Part shown: positions 44,251 through 54,387 of the stretch, one piece after another | How positions within the stretch are numbered: the stretch's first letter is position 1 | How the letters are laid out: each line of letters starts with the position of its first letter | DNA from: Pyrenochaeta sp. MPI-SDFR-AT-0127 | Taxonomy: Eukaryota; Ascomycota; Dothideomycetes; Pleosporales; Cucurbitariaceae | Length of the DNA stretch: 64,000 nt | NCBI GenBank assembly: GCA_020747015.1 | Contig: JAGTJM010000007.1 | Span: 248,001-312,000, forward strand | Direction: 5' to 3' | Notes under the pieces: generated by a model | Database searches by the model: none | The model's input: only the letters and a program-made list of their open reading frames with translations | What the model was told of the DNA's origin: nothing | Made by a program: the position numbers and the translations under genes

Positions 44251-45622
44251 ATGAAGCTGAAGCAGGATACCGTTTGCCACACTTGCAGAGCCCACAAGAT
44301 AGGGGTAAGCGTTCAGAGCTTTCAGACGCTTCCATGTCAGCCCCTCTGACTGTCGCATACAGTGCGACGGAAAGCTACCAATTTGTTCTCAGTGTTGTCT
44401 CACTGGACGACAGTGTGGAGGCTACAAGCTCGATACAGTCTTTGTTCCGTATACGGCAAAAACGCTCCCAAGGTCGTCCAGAAAAACCCAGTCCACTAAA
44501 CGGTCGGCCGAGGCACTTTCGAATATCAGTTCAGCGGCTCGCATCATCGGCTGCAACATCACCAAGACAGACGCGCGACAGCTCCAACGATGTCAGATCT
44601 CCGGACAGATTAACTCAGCATCGTCTGATGAGTTGACAGCTGTAATCCTTAATTGGTTCGTCCCGAGATACCAACAGAATCCGTCATCGTTCGATACGAG
44701 CACAAGTCAGGTCTGTGGGGCGTGGGTGGAAATACTGCCCAGCCTTGTGGCTCGAGCAGGCTCTGGGAGCTAATCTCTTCAGCCACTAGGACTTTTGGAA
44801 CGGTTATACTTGACAGAATTCACAAAGGTAAAAACAAAAGCTTTGAGAGCCTCAAATCCTACACTGCCACGTTGCAGCAGCTAAAAAATGATTTGCTGTC
44901 GTCCAAGAGCTTTTTCAGGATAGGGACCGCGGCTGCTATCGTATGCTTAGCTATGGTAGAGGTACGTGCACATGGCTCGCGGGAAACGACGCATGCTAAT
45001 GGCTTGCCTCTATCAGTTGATGCTCCCAACTTCGGACAACGGTATTCCTGCACATTTTGGAGGACTCGGTGCGCTAATTAGTTTGTTTCCTTCCGAGCTG
45101 TTCAGCTCAGGAGACTTTCATGCCATATTCGTGGGATGTAGACCTGTTCTTGTGAGTAGGAGGACTGGATAGTTACTGACTACGTCTATCTGACAAGAGA
45201 TTTAGTTGTTCCAAGCTCTTACTGCACGACCCAATTCTGATAACCAGGATAATGCAATCTGCCAGCCACATCGTCAGCAAACCGAGTTACAGTCGCGGCC
45301 GCAGCTGACGCCACTCTGCGATCATCATGATCTAGAGCTCGCTGTAGTGGAGCCACAGTCTCCGCTAAATTGGGACGAACAATCATATGAATTATGGAAG
45401 CCGACATATGCTCTAGATCTCACCGAAATAGTACGTCATCAAGACGAAAAACTGAACGAGCTAGAGATCACTGTGCAGCAGCTAAAGCAAGCTGGCGTAA
45501 TGGTGCCCCAAAGGCCAGTAATCTCTTCAGCAAGGTTCATAGCTGGGATGGAATATCGGAGGAATATGCTAACATCGGTCGTACAGAATAAGTCAAAGAA
45601 CTGTCAAACGACACTTGCTTAG
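44251..45622 (+). pseudogene. Zn2Cys6 transcription factor, copy 2, frameshifted and with replaced 3' end
   Basis: The ATG at 44251 gives the same zinc cluster (VCHTCRAHKIG, intron, CDGKLPICSQCCLTGRQC). At about 44763 one base is missing compared with copy 1 (GGCTCTGGGAGC for GGCTCCAGGGAGC), which leads directly to TAA. The middle exons continue in the shifted frame. After 45228 the fungal-specific domain is replaced by an unrelated open frame (LELAVVEPQSPLNWDEQSYE, IVRHQDEKLNELEITVQQLK, a predicted coiled coil) that ends at 45622 and that I do not recognise. It may express only a short DNA-binding fragment. Confidence 0.78.
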
Positions 45623-45860
45623 TGCAAACTTAATAAGTTATTTTCTAATATCGCAAGATAGGCCTACAGCAAGAATTATACAAAGTCGCAAGTGGTACAG
45701 TAGCCTGCTACTTCTTCTGTCTACTTGTCGCCCGCATTATCGTCGTCAGAACCTGTTGCAGCTTTACTCTCATCTAGGTAGCTCCTTTTCACCACGTAGT
45801 GACTACACCTCCATTTCTGTTTAACTGTTAACTTTCTTCTAGAAACAGGAAGCTTGAGAA

Positions 45861-46578
45861 TCATACCACTACAGACTGCCCATCAAAATACTCTCTCCAC
45901 TTAGGCTTCTCAGCAAGCACAACAACAACATCCCAGGGCCAGTCATCAGACTCAAGCTCGACTACAGTTAGATAAGTGTTCAAGGTGGCCTTTTCCAGAG
46001 TGGCTTGGGACATTCCTTCCATCACTGTCGCGTTGTCGATCTTGAAGAGCCGAAACCGAAGAACATCTGGAGAACTAGCAATAGTTGGGGCGGCCTCCTT
46101 GATGTAGAAGTCCAGGACTTCTTCGTGCCTCTCGAGCGCGACCTGCCATTCCATAACAGCTACACTGCTGATAGTTGAGACATCTGCCAGATCAATCAAC
46201 TGCCTCATCCAGGCTCGAGAAAGCCTTACCGCTACCATCCCAGTCCTCGGCTTGCCATCGCTTCAACTCGGTATAGCTTCGCACGTCCCAGCGCGAGTCT
46301 TTCAACAGACTACCTCGCAATTCGTCCGGTGGATAAATTATCCTGTTGTAAACGTGACCATGAACGTTTGATATCACTTCGCGCATCTCATATACTGTGC
46401 ACAGTTTCCAGGGTGCATCCAATTTGCCGGCTTCATCGCCTTCCAAACCAGTGGGCGCGATTTCGCAGTGTAAAGCGTGCTTAGCATTGCGAGCGGTCAT
46501 AAATGGGATGTACTCATTTTCGTACCATCCGAGGGCAGCATCGTCGAGTCTCACCCAGACAAAGAGCACGCCGGACAT
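45861..46578 (-). CDS. EthD-like (dimeric alpha/beta barrel) hypothetical protein
   Basis: Two exons on the minus strand. The ATG at 46578 starts MSGVLFVWVRLDDAALGWYE, then NEYIPFMTARNAKHALHCEI. The motif WYENEYIP is like the starts of fungal EthD/ABM-type proteins. A 52-nt intron (GTAAGGC..CTGGCAG) in the region 46190-46250 joins WQAEDWDGS to DVSTISSVAVMEWQVALERH. The second half ends RFRLFKIDNATVMEGMSQAT and WREYFDGQSVVV. The product is about 220 aa and probably soluble. The role is unknown; relatives are often near secondary-metabolite or degradation genes, but nothing here proves that. Earlier in-frame ATGs (46620, 46608) are possible starts. Confidence 0.65.
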
Positions 46579-46727
46579 GGTCTTGTTCAGATTGAGCTGG
46601 AGTGGGTTCATCAATCGCATCTAATAGTTGGGGATAGATTGTAAATTGAAGCGGGTCGGGCCTGTCCATGGATGAGACTAGTCACAAAAGGATCAATTCA
46701 GGTGTCTCGTCCACTGACAATATCATA

Positions 46728-46915
46728 CCTGGGCGTATGGTTATAAATGGTAACTGGTTCAGCAGCCGTTAGCGTGCCAAACTCTTTCCTAACCAATCAG
46801 AGGAGATGTTGTTACTAATGATCTCTGTCAGACTGGCTGAAAAGAGCTTTGGTATGCTAACAGCTGCTGAACCAGTTATCCAAATAACTCCCATTTATCA
46901 CCCATATGCCCACTG
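46728..46915. mobile_element. MITE-like inverted-repeat element
   Basis: About 190 bp with long imperfect inverted arms. Outer arms: GGGCGTATGG..ATAAATGG and CCATTTATCACCCATATGCC. Inner arms: TAACTGGTTCAGCAGCCGTT (46751) and AACAGCTGCTGAACCAGTTA ending 46878. No ORF. The arms could fold the whole element into a hairpin. Confidence 0.8.
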
Positions 46916-47003
46916 TCGTCTCCCCCAACCCGTGGAGAAGGACTGGTCGCCCTTCAACACACCCGACAAGGTCTGAGGAGATTCGCGGCAGAGCTCTCAT
47001 GCT

Positions 47004-47340
47004 GTGTTGTTACGTGTGAAGGGAGTAAGTGATTGATTGATTGAGGTCTGACTCAGGGAGCTGGACTGGTTATATATAATTCTCAGTCTCTTGATCACGT
47101 GACTAGCTTCCAGCACTCCCCCTCGGCACCTCAATCAAGCTCCCATTAATCAATTTCGCCAATGTTCCAGTCCTAATGCCTTTCAAAACTTCACGAGGGC
47201 ATCCTTAGGTAGTGCCTTTGTCAGCCCATCTGCTATCCGTGGGCTGCAGTGAGGTGCGTATCGGGACAAATTCGGGTGGTGGGTGGCTGCTCTGCCCTTC
47301 GAAGGGCTCGACATACTGTTCAGGCTGATCGACAATGAGC
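47004..47340 (-). mobile_element. Ty1/copia 3' end with LTR, decayed
   Basis: On the minus strand, from about 47340: YVEPFEGQSSHPPPEFVP, then in another frame RIADGLTKALPKDALVKF, and again shifted LAKLINGSLIEVPRGSAGS. ADGLTK is the conserved motif after the copia RNase H domain. The LTR (47115 down to 47004) follows at once: TGCTGGAAGCTAG ... CGTAACAACA. It matches the solo LTR at 23288-23395. The rest of the element and the other LTR are not seen. Confidence 0.8.
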
Positions 47341-50181
47341 TACTGTCCTGAGTCTATGCTGTGCGCTCTGCGTTCTTCGTGTGACAACTTGCTATGAACT
47401 GTCACAGACAATCCCATGAGATCCCAGACTTTGGATTCATGACACTTCGTAGGATTCTGTGGGATACACGTGACGTCCCACATAATCCCATGGGGGCCGG
47501 ATGCCAAGCTCTCTGGGACACTATGACCGATAGGGTTGGTGTATGCGTCATAACTCCGAACTTCGAGCGGCGTTCTTGAGTGCTCGTTCCCCTCATTCTT
47601 TGTGATCGTAACACTCAGTTGGGTGCGCCGCTTAGTTGGGAAACACCGGTTTATTCTTACGTACGAGAGGATGCTAGATAGAACCTTCACTTCTCAGCCA
47701 CTTCAACGCCTCCAGATCCTATTCTCCACTTAACGAGTCCCTGCAGATCATTTTAGCTAGTTAATGTACGAAGGGATCGGCGCTCATTAGGGTCCATTGC
47801 AAATACGAGACTACAGTGATTGGAGTGACGGAAGCTAGATTAATGCACCCGTGAGACGATGCGCTAACAGGCTGGGGTTGTGCATGCATTTCCGACTCTT
47901 TGGTAACCAACAGGCTTCTTGCGGACCCAAATTCCGGTCATGACTAGGTGCGCAACGCGGTCTCAGGGGTATCGAGGCTTATTAAGCTAACTTGCGAGCC
48001 AGCAAGCCGCGAATGGAGCGGAGCTCTGTCCCGATAGCAAGCCGGCTTAGTTGCAACTGACGACTCAAGTTCCCATCTTCAATTTCGACATTATCGCGAT
48101 TTGTGAACACCTATTCCTCAACTGCGCTTCGCTTTATATGATGTTTTGACATTAACATACTCGCTCATTCGCCAAATAAAAGCTTTTATAGAGCGTAGTC
48201 AGCTCTTCCTTAGGGCTGTCATTTGCGTAGCTATTAGGCGATGTTTTCAGAAGGACTTGACATGACGCAAAAGCAAAGATATGCTTGATTGGGACGCAGG
48301 CAGAAGTCGCCACAGAGAAGCTTATCGATGGGACAAAACCTCGCACGTTCTAGGTGGCGTCTCAGCACGCTAATGCATCGAAATGCCTGCTCCTGAAAGG
48401 GGAATCCACATGTGTGGGCGTCGAAATGTCCGTGCATTTTTTTATCGAGATGGACAAACAAGATTTACTTTTGCTAGAGAAAGTGTTGTGTTGCAGCGGC
48501 TTCCGAGCCGCCCACTCCTCGATACTATCTCGCTACGCTACAGTCACTATAGGCGTTAGCTCCGTGCTAAAGTTGCCGTTGCGAAGGAACCCTAACAACT
48601 GGGCAGGCAACTGCTCCTTAGGCCGAACATGGAAGGGGTTCGCCGGCACATGCCGTATGACTGCTTAAGAACAGGGATAAAGAGCCGCAGTAGCTGCTGT
48701 AAATGCTAAAGCATCTTTTAGAGCCTAAAATATGTAATGTGTTCTATAACCAAGTTGCGTACATACTAATAGTATTGTTGGAACTGTTTAAGCCGTTATG
48801 AACTGGGCGCTTCTCATTTCGGAGGAATTTGACAACGGATTGATGGCTGTCTGGCTCGAACCTGACTCAGCCAACTGAGCACTCTCATTAGGGTGCCAGC
48901 GGGACGGGAGTAGGTGGTTCCCCGCCACATATTGCATTGCAGTTGGACACTTTATGATGGCACGAGGCCCAATTACCGTGCACTATCATCTCCTGTGATG
49001 TGGAAAATACCGCAAAGTTGTTGGTGATATTTCCATCCAGCGCCAGCTAATGCGCCTTCGAAGCGCAATAAGTCTGTTTCGTCCTAGCTCTATCATTCTC
49101 ACAACCCGACCTAAGCCTTTCGGTATCTTCCAATCATAGTGGCGCACATAATCTAATCGAGTTCCCCTTACGGGCGTCTATACAGAAGTTCACTTTGGTG
49201 TGGTAACGGCTTCATATGGCCTCAACCCATCCCGCATGTGAATTTTGCTGTTTTCGTGTAATGGACGATATGCAATGTTGAGGTTGTTAAAGTGACCTAT
49301 ACAGAGGATGGGGCCCGTGATACGGTACTTTGATAGGTCTCTTCGAAGCCCCAGAGCCAGATGCATTCCGTCGAGCTTGGGGAGTAATTTAATTGGCCTC
49401 CTTCTCTTTCCAATTTTCTTATTAAAGCAAGTCAGTTTACTACTCATTCACCATTGGCTTGTCCAATTTGCAGCCACTGGCTTATGCCGTCAGCTGCAAA
49501 TAAAAGAGCAGGATCGAAATCCATGCACACATTATTGCAGTTGATTAAAACACAGCCAGAAGAATTGATAAGTACATGAATATAAACATTAGCGCATCAT
49601 AGAGGGCAATTCTTTTACTTTCTCATGCCTTTGGAATATCGACGTTGAGTGTTACTCAAGATATAGCCGGTGCTGGCTATAGGGAATGTCCCAGTGCATG
49701 CACCGCCATGCAAGCCATAAGAACACTAAAACAACACAGACTGTCAGGTCGTAAGATGCCACGACTATCCTGCAATGCTAGGGCATTTTTCGTTTTAAGT
49801 CTGAGAATAACTGCAAGGTGGGCTTGGGTTACCTTTGACACAAGCCAGCCACGTGAATCAACGGTAAAGATCCTCGTCGGCCCACAGTTCCGAAATTTAC
49901 TTTGCTTGTTACGAGCTTCTCGAACCCCCTAAGTTCGGAGGATTCCGACTCGCCTCTCTTCGAGGAGACAAGTCACCGATCACGATTCGTGGCCGTTGCT
50001 ACTGGCCAGACCAACGACGGGTTTGATTATTGGTGGCAGATAAAGCCTCTAGATCACCGTCTTGAGAATATCTGACCAAACACAATTGATGAGTTTCCCT
50101 GCTTCGTTCCCGCTGCCGATAGTTCCTACCGTAATTCGTTCACTCCATTGCGAGCTCTAATACCCCAGGTTCAGGATCAAA
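47341..50181. other. Long stretch without recognisable genes
   Basis: About 2.8 kb. Open frames of 60-116 codons occur on both strands but overlap each other, lack family motifs and show no consistent splice structure. No TIR or LTR end was found. The last 100 bp are the promoter region of the gene at 50182. Confidence 0.4.
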
Positions 50182-51360
50182 ATGGCTTCTGGCTCCCCTC
50201 CCGGCCCAAATAATAGTTTAGCACCGCCGCTTATCGGAATAACTGCAATGCTTCACGCTCTATCTTGGAGTGCGTTCGGAGCCCGCATCTACACCCGCGT
50301 GAAACCGGTTTTGCGTCTCGGATGCGATGACTACTTCATCACGGCAGCAGTTGTAAGATCTGTCCTTGTAATTAACCCTCCAGGAAAGTGCGTTAACCTC
50401 CTCAGACCTTCGACGTTGTTGTATGGACGCCATTAATGATTAGCACTACCTACGGGTTGGGCCGTCACAATTACTACGTCTCTGTAGCAGACATGACGCA
50501 AGCCGAGAAGTTATTGTTTATCGGTCAACCTGCTTTTGCCTGGGCTTTGGCATGCACCAAAATCAGTATTGTATGCATGCTCTTCCGCGTCCAGAGGGGC
50601 ATCCACTGGAGGACGTTCTTGTCCATTATGATCGTCGTCCAAGTCTTGACAGCTATCATGAACAACGTCTTCCAGTTGAGTCTCTGTAAACCGCTTCCAG
50701 CAATATGGGACCATACTATCAAAAACCCGAAATGCATAGTAGCCGCCATGCACATTAACATAGTTGTTAGCGCGATTGTTACGATCCTGACAGACGTCAT
50801 CCTTTCCTTACTACCATTGACCTTTATTATTCACATACACTTACCACTACGGGAAAAAATTGCCCTTGCTTGTCTTATGGGCTTGGGTCTTGTCGCCAGT
50901 GGGGCCTCAATCTACAAGACTTTTCTAGCGAAGAACTATGGCGTTACGGGTGATACTCTGAGGGACGCTGTTGGATTGGCATTGTGTAGCATGATAGAAC
51001 TTCAGCTCGGGTAAGTTGGAATTCGTAACCATATAGAATATATTAAAATGCGTGCTCACCTGTTCTAGCATCATTGCAGCCTGCACCCCTTGTCTTAAAC
51101 AGTTCATGGAACAGTTGCTGCGAAGCCTCGGCCTATTGTCGAATACTCGCTCGACAACGCGTACCGGATATGGCAGCCTAGGCAACAACCCGAACCACGA
51201 GCTTAGCAAAATGCGCTCTGATACCATCCGACATACCAGACAATCCCAGCTAACGAGTACACAGAGTGAGGAGAGCATCCTACCGTCTGCTCACGTCCGT
51301 GCCCCGAAATCGTCAAAACAACTGAGGCCTCTCTCACGTCCGAACTGGCTAGCGAGGTAG
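50182..51360 (+). CDS. SAT4/PTH11-like rhodopsin-domain integral membrane protein
   Basis: Three exons: 50182-50352, 50406-51010, 51069-51360; GT-AG introns of 53 and 58 nt. The product starts MASGSPPGPNNSLAPPLIGI. TM1 has a family RIYTRVKPVLRLGCDDYFI block. Then VVVWTPLMISTTYGLGRHNY, FAWALACTKISIVCMLFRV, LCKPLPAIWDHTI, TILTDVILSLLPLTFIIHIH, LREKIALACLMGLGLVASGA, LCSMIELQLGIIAACTPCLK, and a Ser/Arg-rich cytoplasmic tail. The GLGRH motif, the cysteine in the LCKP loop and the seven hydrophobic segments all fit the family. About 355 aa, no lesion. This is the cleanest member in the window. Confidence 0.9.
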
Positions 51361-51803
51361 ACGACTAGGGGAGAGCGCACTGGCGCCCCAGATTTCCAAG
51401 AATGGCCCCTTTGACACTGCTTTAAGTTCCTCAAAATCACTAGAAAGATTGATGAATTTTTGCTAGGTTGTCGGACTCTAAATTTGTAGCCTGCTCTTAC
51501 TTTGTGGCAGCTCTCAGTTTGTGGTAGCTCTTAGATTGTACAAGCGTCTCAGTTTGCGGCAGTTTGTGGCAGTCTCTGAATTTGTACAAACTCATAGTTG
51601 TGGAATCTAATCTCGTCTAAGCCATTAAATGCCCTGACTATTACTCGGAAATTTCGCCGTGCCTCCACTTGACGTTATAGTACTATAAGAGTTGAGGATA
51701 GATTGGGCTTACAGCCGAGGAATTAGTTGACACGAGAGCCGTGGTGCCCGGATTTAGCTCCCGCAGTGGGGCCTGCTCCAGATCGCTTTCGGTTCTGAGT
51801 TCT
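51361..51803. other. Intergenic stretch with degenerate short repeats
   Basis: Between 51480 and 51610, short variants of AGTTTGTGGCAG and TTTGTACAA recur. Nothing else recognised. Confidence 0.45.
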
Positions 51804-51805
51804 AA

Positions 51806-53899
51806 CGTAGATCCCGGCTACTTGACCATCCCTGCTACTTGACCACCCCATCCTGATTTGAACCGTTGCGACCTGATCCACAACCCTTTGCAGACGAATT
51901 TGCTGCCGTAGGCCGTTTCTTGGGAACCTGTTTCTGCCTTTGAGTCGCTTTTTCAGGCGCCTTCGCCTGTTCCTGGATTGCGATCTTGCGCCTTTTCGCA
52001 GCTGGGTTTCGCAGATCTTCTCCGCCCCGCTTTCTCTGAGCCTCCCGCTCAGCAGCTAATTGAGCCTTTTTCTCCAGCTAAATTTGTTTCAAAATAAGCT
52101 TTTCAGCTTTGCGCTCTTCCCTCTGCTTTGCAAGCTGTTCGCACTCCGCAATTTTGGCTTGTTTCTTTGCCTCTCTTTCTCGTGCCTTCTCCGCCTTTGC
52201 CCGTGCCTTCTCTCGCGCTTGCTGGACCCTCTTTTCCTCTACCCGAGACTTTTGCAGTTGGCTTTCAATTTGAATCTCTTCCGCTCGCTGCCTGACCGCT
52301 GCAACCTTCGCTGGCGAAAAGAATTGCGCCTCTCCAGGCCGTTCTTTATCGAAAAGCCCCATGCCTTTCCCTCTTTTCCGCTTTTTCTTCTCTTCCACAA
52401 GTGCTGCACGCAACCCAATATTCTCATGCTGGAGAATTTCATTCTGAATTGCGAACTTACCACATGCTCGGATAATTTCTTCCATTTTGGCTGTGTGCAT
52501 AGCTTGTTCCTTATGGAGTTCTTTGGCCAGCCGGCGGACTCCTCTCACGGAACCAGGCGTCTTCCTCTTGACATCATTGTCGCTATTTTCCGGAGACGGA
52601 GTCTTCGTCTTTATCGACCTTAGAACCCTTTTAGGCTCCAGAGGGAAGATTCCAGGGCTAGAAAATGCTGATTTGATGTTCGAAACTGTGGCCGAGCGCT
52701 TCCAAGCAGCTGCAAAAAGCCGCCAGAAGCTTCGTTTCGTCAGGCGAGAGAATCCACGGCTCGATTGAATTAACTGATCAATCTCTTGTGAGTATGCATG
52801 CGCAAGAGGCGAGAAAATGCCAACGTCAAGTGGCTGCAGGCGGTGGGTTGAATGCGGAGGTAAAACCGCCAGTAGAATCCCGTTCTTGTCGCAATAGTCG
52901 ATAAACCGGAGGTTTACGTGACTCGAATGGCCATCAACGAGTAACAGACGCCTCGAATTACCCGCTTTCTCATTTATATGCCGATCAAATATCTCGAGCC
53001 ATTTTATCCCAAGACCCTCGTTTGTCCATCCTTTCTCCGAAGTTGCAAAGTATGCTTAGTCAGATGAGTGATCAAAATCCTCTAACCAAGTGTCTTAAAG
53101 GTCTCCGGACGTTCCCTAGTAAATGAGAGCCGGTGGAATGGCCGTTCCGTCCGCGCAGATGCAGGCAAGGAGAGAGATGAACTCTCGGCTCCCATCCTGA
53201 CTTGCACCGATGATTTTTTTGCTCTTGAGTTGTGCGACCCCAACAATGCGCTTCATAGAATGGCAGAGGCCGAGAAGAAAGCCTTTCTCATCGAAGTTGT
53301 GGATGTTGTGCGACTTTATGTGGTATTTCTCTACCTTTTGCCTCAACTTTTAAGCCGTAAGTAATAGAATATAATAGATGGCTTCAGGACCTCACATTGG
53401 CGTAGAAGTGGCTAAAATAAGCAGAATTATCAGCGACTTTACGTGTCTGGTCGATTGCGCGAAGATAAAGGCTTTTAATCTTGTTTTGGTGCCGCTTGCA
53501 GAATGTGGCTACCCAGTTCTTTCCGGGCTGCTTTTTAAGGATCTCAAACACGAGATTCCTGAGAAATTGAGGTGTGGGAGGTAGGCCACGGTCTGAAAGA
53601 TTATTGATATGCTGTATAAGAGCCTCTTCTTGCGCATCTGTGAGCAACTGAAGAGATTCAGAGTGGGCTTGCTGAATGGACCGGCTTATGGCTTGATGCC
53701 GGCGCTGAAGGGTTTTGCGATCAATGCTGAATTTTCTTGCGGTTGAAGAATAATTCGGCCCCTCTTGCGAATCCAAATCTTCAATCGCCTTCTGGATATC
53801 TGATTCATTGACCATTTTAGACGATTTTGAAGTTTGTGGGTATAGAGGCGGTGAGCCTGGTCAAGTAGCAGGGATGGTCAAGTCGCCGGGATCTACGTT
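51806..53899 (-). mobile_element. DDE_1 transposon with 41-bp TIRs and TA duplication
   Basis: The left end starts ACGTAGATCCCGGCTACTTG at 51806. The right end is its reverse complement, ending GGGATCTACGT at 53899, with one mismatch in 41 bp. TA flanks both ends (51804-51805 and 53900-53901). Inside each TIR the 12-mer GCTACTTGACCA occurs twice with a 17-bp period (left copies 51818-51829 and 51835-51846). The length is 2094 bp; it carries one transposase pseudogene on the minus strand. Confidence 0.92.
51895..53815 (-). pseudogene. DDE_1 transposase with stops, minus strand
   Basis: From 53815: MVNESDIQKAIEDLDSQEGP, HTH RKFSIDRKTLQRRHQAI, CENP-B-type HTH RGLPPTPQFLRNLVFEIL and NWVATFCKRHQNK. 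Near 53350-53400 a 49-nt GTGAGG..AAAAG intron joins YFSHFYAN to LRQKVEKYHI. Catalytic blocks: HNIHNFDEKGFLLGLC, RRLLLVDGHSSHVNLRF, THRLQPLDVGIFSPLAHAYS. In-frame stops lie near 53087, 53056 and 52078. The C-terminal part has the coiled coil RQRAEEIQIESQLQKSRVEE and basic repeats. The family's YHGGAxFWSP motif appears as GEAQFFSPAKVAAVR. The few stops suggest a fairly recent death. Confidence 0.85.
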
Positions 53900-53937
53900 A
53901 GCTGCGGAGAAAACGCGGCTGAAACCGAGTCGGAATT

Positions 53938-53967
53938 ATCATCATCATCATCATCATCAACATAATT

Positions 53968-54008
<41 letters not shown>
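53938..54008. repeat. Microsatellites (CAT)n and (AATC)n
   Basis: About seven CAT repeats, then about ten AATC repeats, in the gap between two DDE_1 transposons. Confidence 0.95.
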
Positions 54009-54387
54009 ATTCTCTCTTTCATGAGTGGGTTGCTAACGGTACTATAAGCCACCGCACCGACAAAATTGTATAGAAAAAGGTAGATTTGTATGAAAACGCG
54101 CTGGCGCGCGCTAGCAACCAGCTCATGAGAGAGCCGTGTAATGGGCCCTGACCTGGAAGCCAGGGCTCCAGAATCGCCGATGGGGCACTCTGTGCTTACA
54201 GCTGTAAATCTATACGGGAAAGCCTCAATTCCAGTGCTGGTATTGCAAGTGCATGCAAAAGAGGATAATGAAGGGCTAGACACAAGATGGTAGAAATTGC
54301 AGGCTTCTGCTGCACCTGGACCAATGGTGCGGTGAGTTTATCCGCTGCCAGAGATAAACTCTCAAATTTGCGGGGAACGGTGACCTA

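Larger units (their letters stand above)
41502..45228 (+). repeat. Segmental duplication, copy 2
   Basis: Second copy of 28358-33246, same orientation, 13 kb downstream. It lacks the Tc1-like element. Similarity stops abruptly at CTCTTACTGCACG inside the Zn2Cys6 gene, after which the two loci are unrelated. Confidence 0.9.

Noticed and set aside
45206..45622. Treating the coiled-coil frame as a real extra exon of the regulator
   Set aside because: It begins exactly at the duplication breakpoint and the upstream frame is already broken by a stop, so it is described only as a replaced 3' end.
47341..50181. Several 60-116 codon open frames
   Set aside because: They overlap on both strands, have no start context, splice pattern or family motif, and codon use looks random.
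54015..54130. Inverted repeat TCATGAG.GGTTGCTA with TAGCAACC.GCTCATGA
   Set aside because: It could be a small MITE of about 110 bp, but several mismatches and no clear target duplication make it too weak to call.
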